Translations under genes and position numbers: made by a program
Shown here: positions 43,592 through 54,328 of the stretch, in pieces
Layout: each line of letters opens with the position of its first letter
Numbering within the stretch: the first letter of the stretch is position 1
Notes under the pieces: generated by a model
Databases searched by the model: none
What the model was told of the DNA's origin: nothing
The model's input: the letters and a program-made list of their open reading frames with translations, nothing else
Assembly: GCF_047496725.1 (NCBI RefSeq)
Contig: NC_132976.1
Location: forward strand, 13,751,001-13,815,000
From: Anoplolepis gracilipes
Lineage: Eukaryota > Arthropoda > Insecta > Hymenoptera > Formicidae
DNA length: 64,000 nucleotides
Direction: 5' to 3'

Positions 43592-44162
43592 CATGATAAG
43601 ATATACTCGGCAATGAGAGCCTATGCGCGGATGTTGATGCGTAAAGAAACTGCGTAAAGAAATTAATTCTTTTCACGAAAGAATTTTTAATTAGTGCACA
43701 GAGCACATATTTAGATTCTCATTTTTGAGAACTCTAAAAACCTCTCTATACCCCCCTAAAAAGATGTAGACGAGAAAAAATATCGGGGCGAAGTCACTGA
43801 ATTGGGAATTGAACCCGAGTCTTTCGCTTGCCGGGCGACTGCTCTTACCACTGAGCTATTCAGCCCCACACCGATACTTCTCTCCTCTATTTGTTTATAT
43901 TGTTCTTCGGCAAGCGAATGACTCGGGTTCAATTCCCAATTCAGTGACTTCGCCCCGATATTTTTTCTCGTCTACATCTCTTTAGGGGGGTATAGAGGGG
44001 TTTTTAGAGTTCTCAAAAATGAGAATCTAAATATGTGCTCTGTGCACTAATTAAAAATTCTTTCGTGAAAAGAATTAATTTCTTTACACAGTTTCTTTAC
44101 GCAGTTTCTTTACGCATCAACATCCGCGCATGGGCTCTCATTGCCGAGTATATCTTATCATG
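43592..44162. mobile_element. 571-bp palindrome (foldback MITE) with a tRNA-like sequence at its fold
   Basis: The outer ends CATGATAAGATATACTCGG and its inverse are at 43592 and 44162. Arms of about 240 bp are nearly perfect inverses, including 'agttctcaaaaatgagaatc' and 'gaattaatttctttac'. The central 90 bp contain a full tRNA-like sequence on the minus strand, whose 3' half is repeated on the plus strand. It is inserted in the AT-rich continuation of repeat copy B. Confidence 0.85.
43785..43867 (-). tRNA. tRNA-like sequence, possibly a tRNA pseudogene (anticodon loop CCGGCAA)
   Basis: Minus strand: CTGAA stem, then TAGCTCAGTGGTAAGAGC (a good A box/D arm), an anticodon arm TCGC-CCGGCAA-GCGA, and a T arm CTCGGGTTCAATTCCCA (good B box), closing with TTCAG. 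The seven-base loop would put GGC in the anticodon position (alanine GCC), but position 33 is C instead of the invariant T and the acceptor stem is only about five clean pairs. A degenerate or captured tRNA is most likely. Confidence 0.45.
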
Positions 44163-44320
44163 TTTGTAAATATTGGAGCCGTATATATTTTCAAATTATT
44201 TTTTTATAATGTTATCTTATTATATATTTTATTATCTAATTATATCTAATACAGAGGAAGAAGGCGCAAATAAATAATATATATATAAATGAGTTTAACA
44301 TAAATTTATATTTAAAAAGA

Positions 44321-44950
44321 TTTGTTACAAGTATCATAAAGTATATCATTTATAGCACACGCTAACAATTCGCAATCTACGAGTTATCCGCTATCGAACG
44401 CGTCACTCTTACAAATCGCTTTCACAGCATCATTTACATTAGTAATATTGTTACGTTGCAAAACGTTACAAAATTGTTTAAACTTTTTATTCACGAAATG
44501 TGTATTTTGACACAACCATGAATGCATATGATCGATACAATTTTCAAAATCGAATAAATGTAATAATGTTTGAGGTTGTATATACAAAGACTTATTAGAT
44601 AATGTTAATTTAACAATCCTCGATCCGTTTTAATTTAATTATTTGGATAGATAGATCGCAGATCCATAATGGCTGACTTTCAGTCGATTGTACATATCGT
44701 TCAATGTCTGTACGTTTCTGCATCAATGAGTACCAGAGTACGATAGGCAATACTACTCGATTGCCTCGGTTATCACCAAGTATCAATTCCACATAAGACA
44801 TAGCTCCAACGCTTATTCCAATCTCCAAATATTTGTAAGATGTCGGGGTTAAGGTATACCCAAGTATGCAAACCGCACGACGAGATGAAACGCTATATAA
44901 AATATTAAAATATATATTAAAAAATAATATTTAGAAAATAAATGAAACTT
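44321..44950 (-). pseudogene. Unrecognised gene 4, copy B (frameshifted)
   Basis: From an acceptor-like ttatatag near 44893 the frame reads VSSRRAVCILGYTLTPTSYK, then EIGISVGAMSYVELILGDNR and DIERYVQSTES to 44610. A second frame (44587-44384) continues with QPQTLLHLFDFENCIDHMHS and NNITNVNDAVKAICKSDAFD; the end CELLACAINDILYD lies at about 44370-44325. Upstream, 'aaaaaaatgtaagtttc' at about 44950 is a donor-like site, so the gene probably had a first exon beyond it. Compared with copy A the frame change falls at nearly the same place, so a second intron rather than two independent frameshifts should be considered. Confidence 0.5.
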
Positions 44951-45415
44951 ACATTTTTTTATTGAATTTCACCGTTCTCAATCGGAATGTAAAAATTCAT
45001 CTTGTTGTTTCTTTTGTGGAGCACATTTTTTAGCACAACCTTATGTACGGACAACTGATGCGATACTAAACTATTCAAAGTACTGCGAGCAATTTGTAAT
45101 ATTGTAAAACGTAATGAGGAGGGGAGTATTTCTGACGTAATTTTGCAAACGCCAATGTAAGGCTGCTAAAAATTATTAAAAATCGCATCCCCACGTGCTT
45201 TCTTGAGCGCCGTGGGTGGTTGCCGTACGATGAAATCGATACAAATATTCGGTTACAAATGTATACGACAAAGCGTGAGATAAAATTTTTGCTAAATGAA
45301 AACATATACGCCGACAGTACGGATGTTTGTGCTAAAGAATAACGTTTCGCACAGTGGGTGGGCATTATCATGTATATTTGACTATAAATATAAATAATAA
45401 ATATATTACGTCCTG
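44951..45415. other. Possible first exon of gene 4 and flank
   Basis: On the minus strand a short frame MNFYIPIENGEIQ lies just before the donor-like site. Further upstream nothing clear is visible. A C12 run at 45429-45440 follows. Confidence 0.3.
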
Positions 45416-45419
45416 TTGG

Positions 45420-46100
45420 CTCCACGTCCCCCCCCCCCCACGAAATGAACAATAATCGTCCGATCGGTCACAAAAAACGGGTCGCGCAATAGAAAAAAAC
45501 CATTATCATCAAATAATGTTTAGACCCATTAAAAACGATATCTAAACAAATACCGGAAGGGATCAATAACGAAATCCTCTAAACAACGAAACAGACAAAC
45601 ACAGCTGCATAATCTTAAGAAAGAAACAAATAATGCCGCTACGCACTGTCGGCTTCACATTTTTCCTCCCGAAAATGAAGCAATAATCGCCCGACTAATC
45701 ATAAAAAGGATCGCGCGACGAAAAATATTTTAAAACATTGAAAACGATGTCAAAAGAAACGACTGGAAAGGACCGATAGTGAGATCCTCTAAATGAATAA
45801 ATCGACAAACACAGCTGCATAATCTTAAGAAAGAAACAAATAACGCCGCTACGCACTGTCGGCTCCACGTCTTTACCTCCTATAAAGATAAAGCAATAAT
45901 TGCCCAACCAGTCATAAGAGGGCCGAGGAACGAAAAAATGTTTTAAATATTGAAATCGATGTTCAAAGAAATGACCGAAAAGGATCGATAGCGAGATCCC
46001 CTAAATAAATAAATGGATAAAAACAGCTGCATAATCCCAGGAGATAACCAAATGAAGAATCTCCAAATTTCCTAAGAGGCCGTACAGAGCCCACCAATCA
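45420..46100. repeat. ~210-bp tandem repeat (three units)
   Basis: The anchor 'acagctgcataatc' occurs at 45601, 45811 and 46023 (periods 210 and 212). Units also share 'gccgctacgcactgtcggct', 'gatcctctaaa' and 'gtcataaa'. They lie immediately upstream of the TATA-driven gene at 46211, where such repeats could serve as an enhancer. Confidence 0.85.
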
Positions 46101-46210
46101 GCAACAATCAAAAATATAGAGGAGAAGGATCTCACCGAACGACAGCTTTTTACACGTCAAGATCTCAAAAATACTCCCGCCCAAATTGTTAACACGCCCT
46201 CAAGATTTAA

Positions 46211-46220
46211 TATAAAAAGG
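46211..46220 (+). promoter_or_regulatory. TATA box of the Ser/Pro-rich gene
   Basis: TATAAAAAGG at 46211-46220, followed about 35-45 bp later by an initiator-like tcagtcg near 46257. The gene body follows and a polyadenylation signal AATAAA lies at about 46975. Confidence 0.6.
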
Positions 46221-46464
46221 GAAGACTCGCGCATTACAGAAACCACAAAATTCAAATCAGTCGATAGTACAGCGTCAAATTCATTCGGTACAGATTTTTC
46301 GCTCGTTCGCTGACTCAAGCAATTCGTTTTACACAGCGGGAGTTTTACACAGTGATTACGTCTTAAAACCTATTAGAGTCAGTGCTCAACGACCACCCGC
46401 CGAGCAAGACCCACAACTGGGGCCACAACTACACCAGCTGCTAAAACGCAACCAATCTGCCTAA

Positions 46465-46929
46465 GTATGCCTAAAATCGCGCCGACTCGCCGATTCTCGC
46501 GAGCAAATCGAGACAATAGATCGGCATACCGTGAGCGAAACCAACAGTTTAGATTCTCCCTTTTCTTCACCGCAGTACTCGCGCTGTTCTACCCTGTTAA
46601 AGACGCTTTTCCCATCTACCCATAGTTACCCTGAAATAGATTTTCTTTTCCCATCATATTCCCCTGTACCCGTTTCACCTTCAGTCATCGATATATCCGA
46701 TGACTCACCGCCGTCGTCTCCCCCAACATTTTCCGATTCCTCGTCCGTAATCCTCTTGGATAATTCATCGAACCACACGATAGAATTACCCGACTCTCTG
46801 GAATATTCTCCAGCAGACTTTGACACCTCTGCGCTTCCCTCCTTAGAATCAAAGCTTGCATCCATGTCCGATTCCGCTCTCCTTAACATTATAGATAGCG
46901 TCTTCGAAGACATCGACATCGCGCCGTAA
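46465..46929 (+). CDS. Ser/Pro/Asp-rich acidic protein, unrecognised
   Basis: The frame is open from 46465 to the stop at 46929, but without an in-frame ATG before the core; the visible text begins SETNSLDSPFSSPQYSRC and continues with SVIDISDDSPPSSPPTF, a SUMO-interaction-like VIDISDD, a Ser/Asp-rich centre and a conserved-looking end ALLNIIDSVFEDIDIAP. An ATG at 46467 in another frame opens a basic peptide (MPKIAPTRRFSRANRDNRSA) of 52 residues over the same DNA, so a single frameshift, an intron or initiation at another codon is needed. With TATA box and polyA signal it looks like a complete transcription unit of about 750 bases. The composition suggests a transcription activator or viral-type regulatory protein; no family recognised. 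Confidence 0.45.
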   Translation, partial: VCLKSRRLADSREQIETIDRHTVSETNSLDSPFSSPQYSRCSTLLKTLFPSTHSYPEIDFLFPSYSPVPVSPSVIDISDDSPPSSPPTFSDSSSVILLDNSSNHTIELPDSLEYSPADFDTSALPSLESKLASMSDSALLNIIDSVFEDIDIAP

Positions 46930-46999
46930 CATACATAACACATACACTCATACAAATAATTTTAAGGCCGATATCAATAAAGTTATATGTATAATGGTA

Positions 47000-47325
47000 A
47001 GGATCAATTGAATAAATATTAATCTAAAAATTAAATGATCGGTAAACTTATTTAACTCCCTCACTCTCTCCACGCGAAAGATCACGCTTGGTCCCGTCCT
47101 GCGTAAAAGAGATTCGATCCTCTTACCAAAAAGGGATCACCGAGAGAGCGTTCGCATAACAGAGTAATAACGACACCCGTCGTTTACCTGTTTGCTAACC
47201 TGCAGCTCGCTCGACCGAGTTACTCGTCGATAAGACTTTTGACATCGGAACAGTTCCTGTTACGCCCTTCCTCTGACCCATCCTTACTACGGGCCTGAAC
47301 GTAACAAATATAATCCTATGCGTAC
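47000..47325. other. Unassigned stretch
   Basis: Mixed composition ('ctctcgaccgagttactcg', 'ggaacagttcctgttacg') without a gene or a recognised repeat. Confidence 0.4.
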
Positions 47326-47328
47326 AGG

Positions 47329-47601
47329 ATGTCATATTATATTACATTACCACGAAATACGAGGAAGAGGCACTCAAAAGAAAAGTCTGTAAGAACTCCA
47401 GAAATTATCGCAAAGGCTCAACAGCACATTTTAGAGGACCCTGGGCAGTCTCTGACAAAAATAGCTAGAACTTTGGATGTGAGTGACACTACAATGCGTC
47501 GAATTGGTGAAGAGGACCTACGCTATAAATCCTATGTAATAAAAGTTCGCCAAATGCTTTCCGAGACTGCTAAAATGAAGAGAGTTGCTCACTGTCAATA
47601 A
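47329..47601 (+). pseudogene. Mariner transposase fragment (helix-turn-helix region)
   Basis: The 90-residue frame contains KSVRTPEIIAKAQQHILEDP, SLTKIARTLDVSDTTMRRI and EEDLRYKSYVIKVRQMLSE. This is the second helix-turn-helix and linker of mariner-family transposases (pattern SVRTPEVI...NISRRSMQRIVKEDL). The catalytic D,D34D domain and the N-terminus are missing. It ends exactly where the terminal repeat of the next element starts, so that insertion may have cut it. Confidence 0.75.
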
Positions 47602-48204
47602 TTAATATATATGTTATGTGACAATTAATATATAATTTGCATAAAAAAAGTAATGTTTTTATACATTAAAAATAGAACTAGTCGAACAAAGAAAATCTTT
47701 GACGGGATGCCGACGTTAATATAGATACAATAGTTCATTTCTATAAATAAACAGATGCGTTTACGCAACCGCGAAATGAGTTAGTGCAATATAGTTTTAT
47801 TTATAACCGCGTGCAGCGGAACACGTACTATAAAAGCATCTATCAAATCAAGCAGCAGTTTAAGTTTAGTTAAATTCAGCAGCAGTTCTGTCTTGCGTAT
47901 GTATACATTATATATGTATTTTTTCAATTTTTATTGTTTTTTTACATATTTGAACTTTATTCAAAATTTAAGTTTATCTGTTTTGTTAATTTATTTAAAT
48001 TATAATTAATATTTTATTAAATTATTTAAATTATTATAAATTATGTAATAAAACATTGTGCTCTTTTTTATGAAACTCGGAAAACACTTATAAGAAAGTA
48101 TTAATACGCATTAAATAATAAAATATTTTTACTGCTAATAAATATTTTTGTTGTTAATATTTATAAAGCAAATATATATAATTTTAATAACTTTTTAAAG
48201 AATA

Positions 48205-49804
48205 ATGTTTAATCCAAGAAACGTAAATAATAATGCTGCTATACACAGTTTTTATTACTATGGATTTTTCAGAAAATCCTGTTACAACAGATAAAATTAA
48301 AACAAAAACAAGATCGAAAATATACTTAAATTAATGCAAGAAGAAGCGTATGAAATTATGATGAAGAAGTATCATTAGATTTGCAAAACGTGTTTGATAT
48401 ACCCGAAGTAGAACGAGTAATTGATGAAGAAAGAGAAGATGACACATATATGTACACATATATGACACATATATGACACATATTGTAAAAAAATTACATG
48501 TGTTACATTGCACATGTGTTAGATTGCACACCAATACAATATAAAAGAAATGTTGTAGAATTTTGAAAAAGTAGGACAAAGTCAAAAAATTTTGAAACTA
48601 AAACGTAGATTTCGGAAAGTCAAGTCACTTCGTCAATTAAAAAGAACAGGTAAATCAAGGTGGCAGCAGATTTGATAAACTGAAAGAAATTTCAACATAT
48701 ACGTTTAATAAATTCAATGAAACTGTTAAAAATAGAATAATTATTCATGACATTGATATTGCTCGATGGGCTCTTCGAACGCAGAAGGAAGTAAATGTAT
48801 CTGGGTTTACAGCATCATTATCATGGATAAAAAATTTTAAACTTGCACATAATATCGTATCTAGAAAAATTACAAAATTTATAATAAAAAACATTTAACG
48901 TCAAATGAAAACTTAAAAGCACAAAGCAAGTCATTTATCGAAAATATTAAATATTTTATTATACAATATGGAATTGAAAATGTATATAATTCCGACCAAA
49001 GTGGATTTCAATTAGAATTTCATTCCAGTCGTTCATTATCACCTATTGGTATTAAAAAAATAGAGTGCATAGTACAATCCATATCAACAACTACACACAG
49101 TTATACTATACAACTTATTGTTTCAGCTGAAGGTAGATTACTATCGCCTCTTTTTATTGTTTTAAAAGAACCTACTGGAACATTTGGTCCAACGGGCAAA
49201 GAAACAATGTTTAAAAAAGATAATATCTTTGTCATGGCATCAAAATCTGGAAAATTAATATCACATCATTTTAAGATTTGGATAAAAGAAGTGTTTTTTC
49301 CAAATGTTAGACCAAAATCAACTTTATTATTAGATTCTTGGACTGGTCATTGTTCTGATATAATTCAAAAAAACAAACCAGATTTTATGGAAAATATCAA
49401 TTTGTTAACTATACCAGATGGAACAATGGAAAAAATACAACCTTTAGATGTATTCGGTTTTCATTTGTGGAAAAATTTTGTTAAACATTTTTCGGATACC
49501 GTCATGCTTTTAGATCTTGAGGTCAAGCGCTTCATTTAAAAAACAATATTTTAAAATTACAATCATTAACACATAATTAATTTTCATCACCGAAGTTTAA
49601 AAATTTATTCAAATATGCATGGTATAAAAGTGGTTATTTAGAAAAGAGACCAGAAGAATTTGATACACCGGTAGACTTTTGTTTCAAAAGTAATTTAAAA
49701 CCAACATGCGATATTTGCGGCGAAATTGCTGTAATTGCCTGTGCGTGGTGTAAAAAGTTCCTTTGTATAAATCATTTCTTTCACGATCATCATCTTTGTA
49801 ATTG
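48205..49804 (+). pseudogene. Pogo/Tc5-like transposase (CENP-B/Tc5 HTH, DDE_1-type nuclease), multiply broken
   Basis: The start is near MFNPRNVNNNAAIH. The DNA-binding region around 48690-48890 reads DIDIARWALRTQKEVN and SLSWIKNFKLAHNIVSRKI, as in Tc5/CENP-B-type HTH domains. The nuclease part has YNSDQSGFQLEFHSSRSLS (first catalytic Asp) near 48985, SYTIQLIVSAEGRLLSPL, and in the intact frame 49207-49539 SKSGKLISHHFKIWI, then LLLDSWTGHCSD (second Asp) and IQPLDV. The tail CDICGEIAVIACAWCKKFLC and HHLCN near 49700-49803 is a small zinc-binding end. Frameshifts and stops occur at several places. The family is widespread in arthropods. Confidence 0.7.
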
Positions 49805-50997
49805 ATCTGAACCATGAATATTTGTTATTCTTGTATGCAATGATTATTATGTACGATATTTTATGTACACTTATGTATTATTTGATATAATGACTTATTA
49901 AAACAATGTGTATTACATTTTTCTTTATACTTTAAGAAATTAAATATTATAAAACAATATCTGATTAGTAAAATACTCTATTTCTGTGTCAAGTATATAA
50001 TATACACTACTCAAAAGAAAATAGCGAACACTTTTCATACGTCAAAAAATAGGCTATTTTCGAACTATTGTAACTCAGTGAAAAATCATCGTACGCAAAT
50101 TTAAAAAAAAGCATTTTGAAGCTTGAAGTTTGAACTTTAACATGCAATCGATAATTTAAAAAAAATAATTTATCTTCTCAGTGCTACCCCTTAAAAAAGC
50201 GCGCACAGTTTTTGTTCTTAAAATTACGTATTTTTGACACTCTGTAGCTAGATAAGAAAAATTCTCTTGACAATCTCAAGTCAATTTCCATAAAATACAA
50301 TATTTTACCTACAAAATGCTTTTTTAAAAATTTTCTTACGATATTTTTTGGCCGAGTTACATGACTCTGGACCTAAACTTGCGTTTTTCGAGAAGAAAAA
50401 TTGACGATACTAGGCGAAAAATCATCATACAAAAATTTAAAAAAAAATATTTTGAAGCTTGAAGTTTCAGCTTTAACATGCTATCGATAGTTTTAGAAAA
50501 TTTATCTTTTCAGTGTACTCTAAAAAAAAGAAACTGTTTTTTTCAAAAAATTACTTATTTTTGACATTCTGCAGTTTTATAAAAAAAGTTTTCTTAAAAA
50601 ATTCAAATCAATTTCTATAAAATATAACACTTTACCTACAAAATGCTTTTTTAAAAATATTTCGACGATTTTTTTTGGCCAAGTTACATGACTTTAAAGT
50701 CAACCTTAAATTTTATTGAAAAATGACATTTTCCGCCGGCATTAGCATTACCTAATATGCACCACATGGAGGTTGCCGGTAGATTTTGCACATCACGTGT
50801 ATGTGTGTGCGTGCGTGCGTGCGTGTGTCACAGCAGAGATAAGGATCCCGCAGTTCGTCACTTCCGCAGTATTTAACGACTCCAAACCCTCTCTGCTGTG
50901 TGTTTGTGTGTGCGTTTAGTATTGTGTATTTCCTCCTCTTTGCTCAATTACCGCTTGCAGACGCTCTCGCATATTTATACACCTCTCGGTTTTATCA

Positions 50998-51550
50998 TTA
51001 CCTTTACGGTAATGACGCTCGTATACGTAATTAGCGTCGTCGAAATGAACGATACGATCGGCGTTGTGTTATGCCAGTGCGGGCACATAACGGCGGTTCG
51101 GTTATGGTATGGGGGTGTGTATCAATGAGAAGACGGATGGACTTGATAATTCTGCCACCTCCATCAATAACAAGTGTGCGATATGTAAATGAAGTCCTGC
51201 GACTTCACGTTTTGCCTCTCCGTTGTTTACATCGCAATTTCATATTTATGCAAGACAACGCTCGTCCTCATACAGCGAATATAACTCGCCGTTTTCTTGA
51301 AGAACACAATATTATATTGCTGGACCATCCTGTTAATAGCCCGGACTTAAATCTAATCGAGCACATATGGGACGAAATGGAACGACGATTAAGACGTCGC
51401 GATCAACAGCCGCAAAATTTAAATGATTTAGCGGACATGTTAACACAAATTTGGAACAAAATTCCGCAGAATTTGATAGAGAGATGTATAAATATGCGAG
51501 AGCGTCTACAAGGGGTAATTGAGCAAAGAGGAGGAAATACACAATACTAA
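50998..51550 (+). pseudogene. Tc1-family transposase, C-terminal half
   Basis: The frame reads GNDARIR then a stop, RRRNERYDRRCVMPVRAHNG, GSVMVWGCVS, FIFMQDNARPHTANITRRFL (second catalytic Asp), LDHPVNSPDLNLIEHIWDEM (third acidic residue, Glu of NLIEHIWD) and an intact C-terminus to the stop at 51548. These are core Tc1 DD34E motifs. The paired and HTH domains and the first Asp are missing; an in-frame stop lies at about 51030. Confidence 0.85.
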
Positions 51551-51654
51551 ACGCACACACAAACACACATATACACAGCAGAGAGGGTTTGGAGTCGTTA
51601 AATATTGTGGAAGTGACGAACTGCGGGGTCCTTATCTCTGCTGTGACACACACA

Positions 51655-51655
51655 C

Positions 51656-51700
<45 letters not shown>
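51655..51700. repeat. (CA)n microsatellite
   Basis: CA run in the right arm; the paired left arm has 'gtgtgtgtgcgtgcgtgcgt' at 50800-50825, so the tract has diverged after arm duplication. Confidence 0.9.
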
Positions 51701-51702
<2 letters not shown>

Positions 51703-52759
51703 ATGTGCAATTCGACCGGCAACCTCCACGTGGTGCATATTGAGTAATGCTAATGCCGGCGGAAAATGTCAATTTTCAATAAAATTTAAGGTTGACTTTA
51801 AAGTCATGTAACTCGGCCAAAAAAAATCGTCGAATATTTTTAAAAAAGTATTTTGTAGGTAAAGTGTTATATTTTATGGAAATTGATTTGAATTTTTCAA
51901 GAAAAATTTTTTTATAAAACTGCAGAACGTCAAAAATAAGTAATTTTATGAAAAAAACAGTGTTTCTTTTTCTTAGGGTACACTGAAAAGATAAACAAAT
52001 TTTCTAAAACTATCGATAGCATGTTAAAGCTGAAACTTCAAGCTTCAAAATACTTTTTTTTTAATTTTTGTATGATGATTTTTCGCCAAGTATCGTCAAT
52101 TTTTCTGAAAAACGCAAGTTTAACTTTAAAGTCATGTAACGCGTCCAAAAAAAATTGTAAGAAAATTTTTAAAAAAGCATTTTGTAGGTAAAATATTGTA
52201 TTTTATGGAAATTGACTTGAGATTGTCAAGAGAATTTTTCTTATCTAGCTACAGAGTGTCAAAAATACGTAATTTTAAGAACAAAAATTGTGCGCGCTTT
52301 TTTAAGGGGTAGCACTGAGAAGATAAATTTTTTTTTTTAAATTATTGATTGCATGTTAAAGTTCAAACTTTAAGCTTTAAAATGCTTTTTTTTAAATTTG
52401 CGTACGATGATTTTTCACTGAGTTACAATAGTTTAAAAATAGCCTATTTTTTGACGTATGAAAAGTGTTCCCTATTTTCTTTTGACTAGTATATATGAGC
52501 AAGGATGTTATCTTGCTAATTTACATTTTCGACACAATAATATGTATATGTTTTTCTGCACGCAGTTGTAAATAAAACTATATTGCACCAACTCATTTCG
52601 TAGTTGCGTAAACGCATCTATTTATTGATAGAAGTGAACCATTGTGTCTATTAATCTCGGCATCCCATCAAAGATTTCCCTTGTTTGACTAGTTCTATTT
52701 TTAATGTATAAAAACATTTTTCTTATACAAATTATATATTTATTGTCAGATAACATATA

Positions 52760-53020
52760 TATTAATTATATATATATATATATGTATATATATACATATA
52801 TATATATATGTATATATATACATATATATGTTATGAAACATATATACAAAATAGCATAAAAGTGAAGTATTCATATACAACTTTATATATATGTTTCATA
52901 ATATAAATGAATAAAATCAATTGTCATAAAGATTATTTTTATATCAAAGTAAACAATTATATGTAGAGATATTTAGAATAGCAAAATAGAAAGAGAAAAT
53001 AACTCATTGCGTATTTCACG
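52760..53020. other. (AT)/(TATATG) low-complexity stretch
   Basis: AT runs with 'tatatatgtata' palindromes to 52860, then unassigned AT-rich sequence up to the palindrome edge. Confidence 0.6.
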
Positions 53021-53308
53021 AAAGTTATAAAATGGAAATACATAAATTATTTATATGTAAGGAAAAAGAAAAGCCATACGAATGAAAGATAACGTGAAAA
53101 GAATATAATAATAAATTAGTAGAGAGAAAAAAAAGAATATAAATGTAGGAATATAAATTGAAAAAGGAAGAAGAAAGGAAGAATAAATTTATGAATTAAA
53201 TTTTTTTATTTATAGGTCATTCTTTATATAAATGTGTGTGTGTGTGCGTGTGTGAGTGTGCGTATGTGTGTGTGTGTGTGAAAAATAGAGGAAATAAAAT
53301 TTATAAAA

Positions 53309-54264
53309 TTAATAATAAGGGTATCCTGGGGCGGGAGGTGCGGGAATGTATCCAGCTGGTGCAGGCTGGTGTGCGAGAACGTATCCGGCTGGTGCGGACT
53401 GCGCGGGAACGTATCCGGTTGGTGCGAGCTGCGCTGGAACGTATCCGGCTGGTGCGAGCTGCGCGGGAACATATCCGGCTGGTGTGGATGGCGCAGGCAC
53501 ATATCCGGCTGGTGCGGGTGGCGCAGGCACATATCCGGCTGGTGCGGGTGGCGCAGGCATATATCCGGCTGGTGCGGGTGGCGCAGGCACATATCCGGCT
53601 GGTGCGGATGGCACAGGCACATATCCGGCTGATGCGGATGGCGCAGGCACGTATCCGGGTGGTGCGGACGGTGCGAGGACGTGCACGACTGGTGCGGGCG
53701 GCGCGGGGACGTATCCAGATTGTAAATACGTCGCCAGCATGTACGTACGTGCTTGCATATCGGCGACGTATTTTCTGTGCCTCCTTCTTTCTTTGCTGAC
53801 AGCCCGCCGCACCGCATCGTTCATACGCTGAAAAGAAAAAAATATTTAATATTTTTATATGTGTACGTGTATATATATATATATATATAAGAAAGCAAAG
53901 TTAAAAAGAAGTATTTCAGAACAAAAGCTATATGATTTCAAAAAAAATTGAAAAATTTAATTGATATTTTCCCAAGCCTGGTATGTAATAATGCATAAAT
54001 ATTTTTTTAAATTACCTTTTGTATATTTGGCGTTGGTTGAGACGACGTACCCACATTTTTATTTTTCCTCGCCGTCGTCGCCGTCGTCGCCATCGTCCCC
54101 GTCGTCGTCGCCGTCCTCGCCGCTGTCGTCGCCGTCCTCGCCATCGTCACCGCCGTCATCGCCGTTGTCGCCGCCGCCATCGTCGCCGGGGCAGCCCCTT
54201 TTGAATATCCTTCGCTACGTGCTAACAAATAATATATTATTTATTTATTATATTCATAAAAAGA

Positions 54265-54328
<64 letters not shown>

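Larger units (their letters stand above)
49992..52490. mobile_element. Tc1-type element converted to a foldback (two ~1-kb inverted arms)
   Basis: The ends CTACTCAAAAGAAAATAGCG and the inverse of CTAGTCAAAAGAAAATAGGG lie next to TA. Inverted identity runs from 49992 to about 50991 and from 52490 to about 51478. The arms include (GT)n/(CA)n tracts and even the last ~15 codons of the transposase frame. The ~490-bp spacer holds the rest of a C-terminal transposase. The N-terminal transposase half is replaced by the inverted copy of the 3' end. Confidence 0.85.
47601..52768. mobile_element. 5.2-kb pogo/Tc5-like DNA transposon with ~220-bp inverted ends
   Basis: The left end 47601-47826 is the reverse complement of 52768-52556 ('taaaaatagaactagtcgaac', 'gatgcgtttacgcaac', 'tgcaatatagttttattta'). 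The left-end strand contains a decayed transposase (48205-49804) and about 2.5 kb of a nested Tc1 element. Without the nested element the size would be near 2.7 kb. Confidence 0.75.

Noticed and set aside
46211..46929. Assigning the acidic gene to a named virus regulator
   Set aside because: Only composition supports it; no specific motif of a known family was recognised.
51519..51743. His/Thr-rich open frame over the CA repeat
   Set aside because: Simple-sequence artefact in the foldback arm.
53236..53799. Long open frames in other frames and strands over the 30-bp repeats (187, 161 and 197 residues, and mirror images at 60090-60665)
   Set aside because: The 30-bp period keeps every frame open. 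Only the frame with matching splice phases and the basic helix is supported.
54061..54204. Arg-rich or Ser/Pro-rich proteins across the (CGTCGC)n tract on the other strand
   Set aside because: Repeat shadows of exon 2 of the palindrome gene; no splice or start support.
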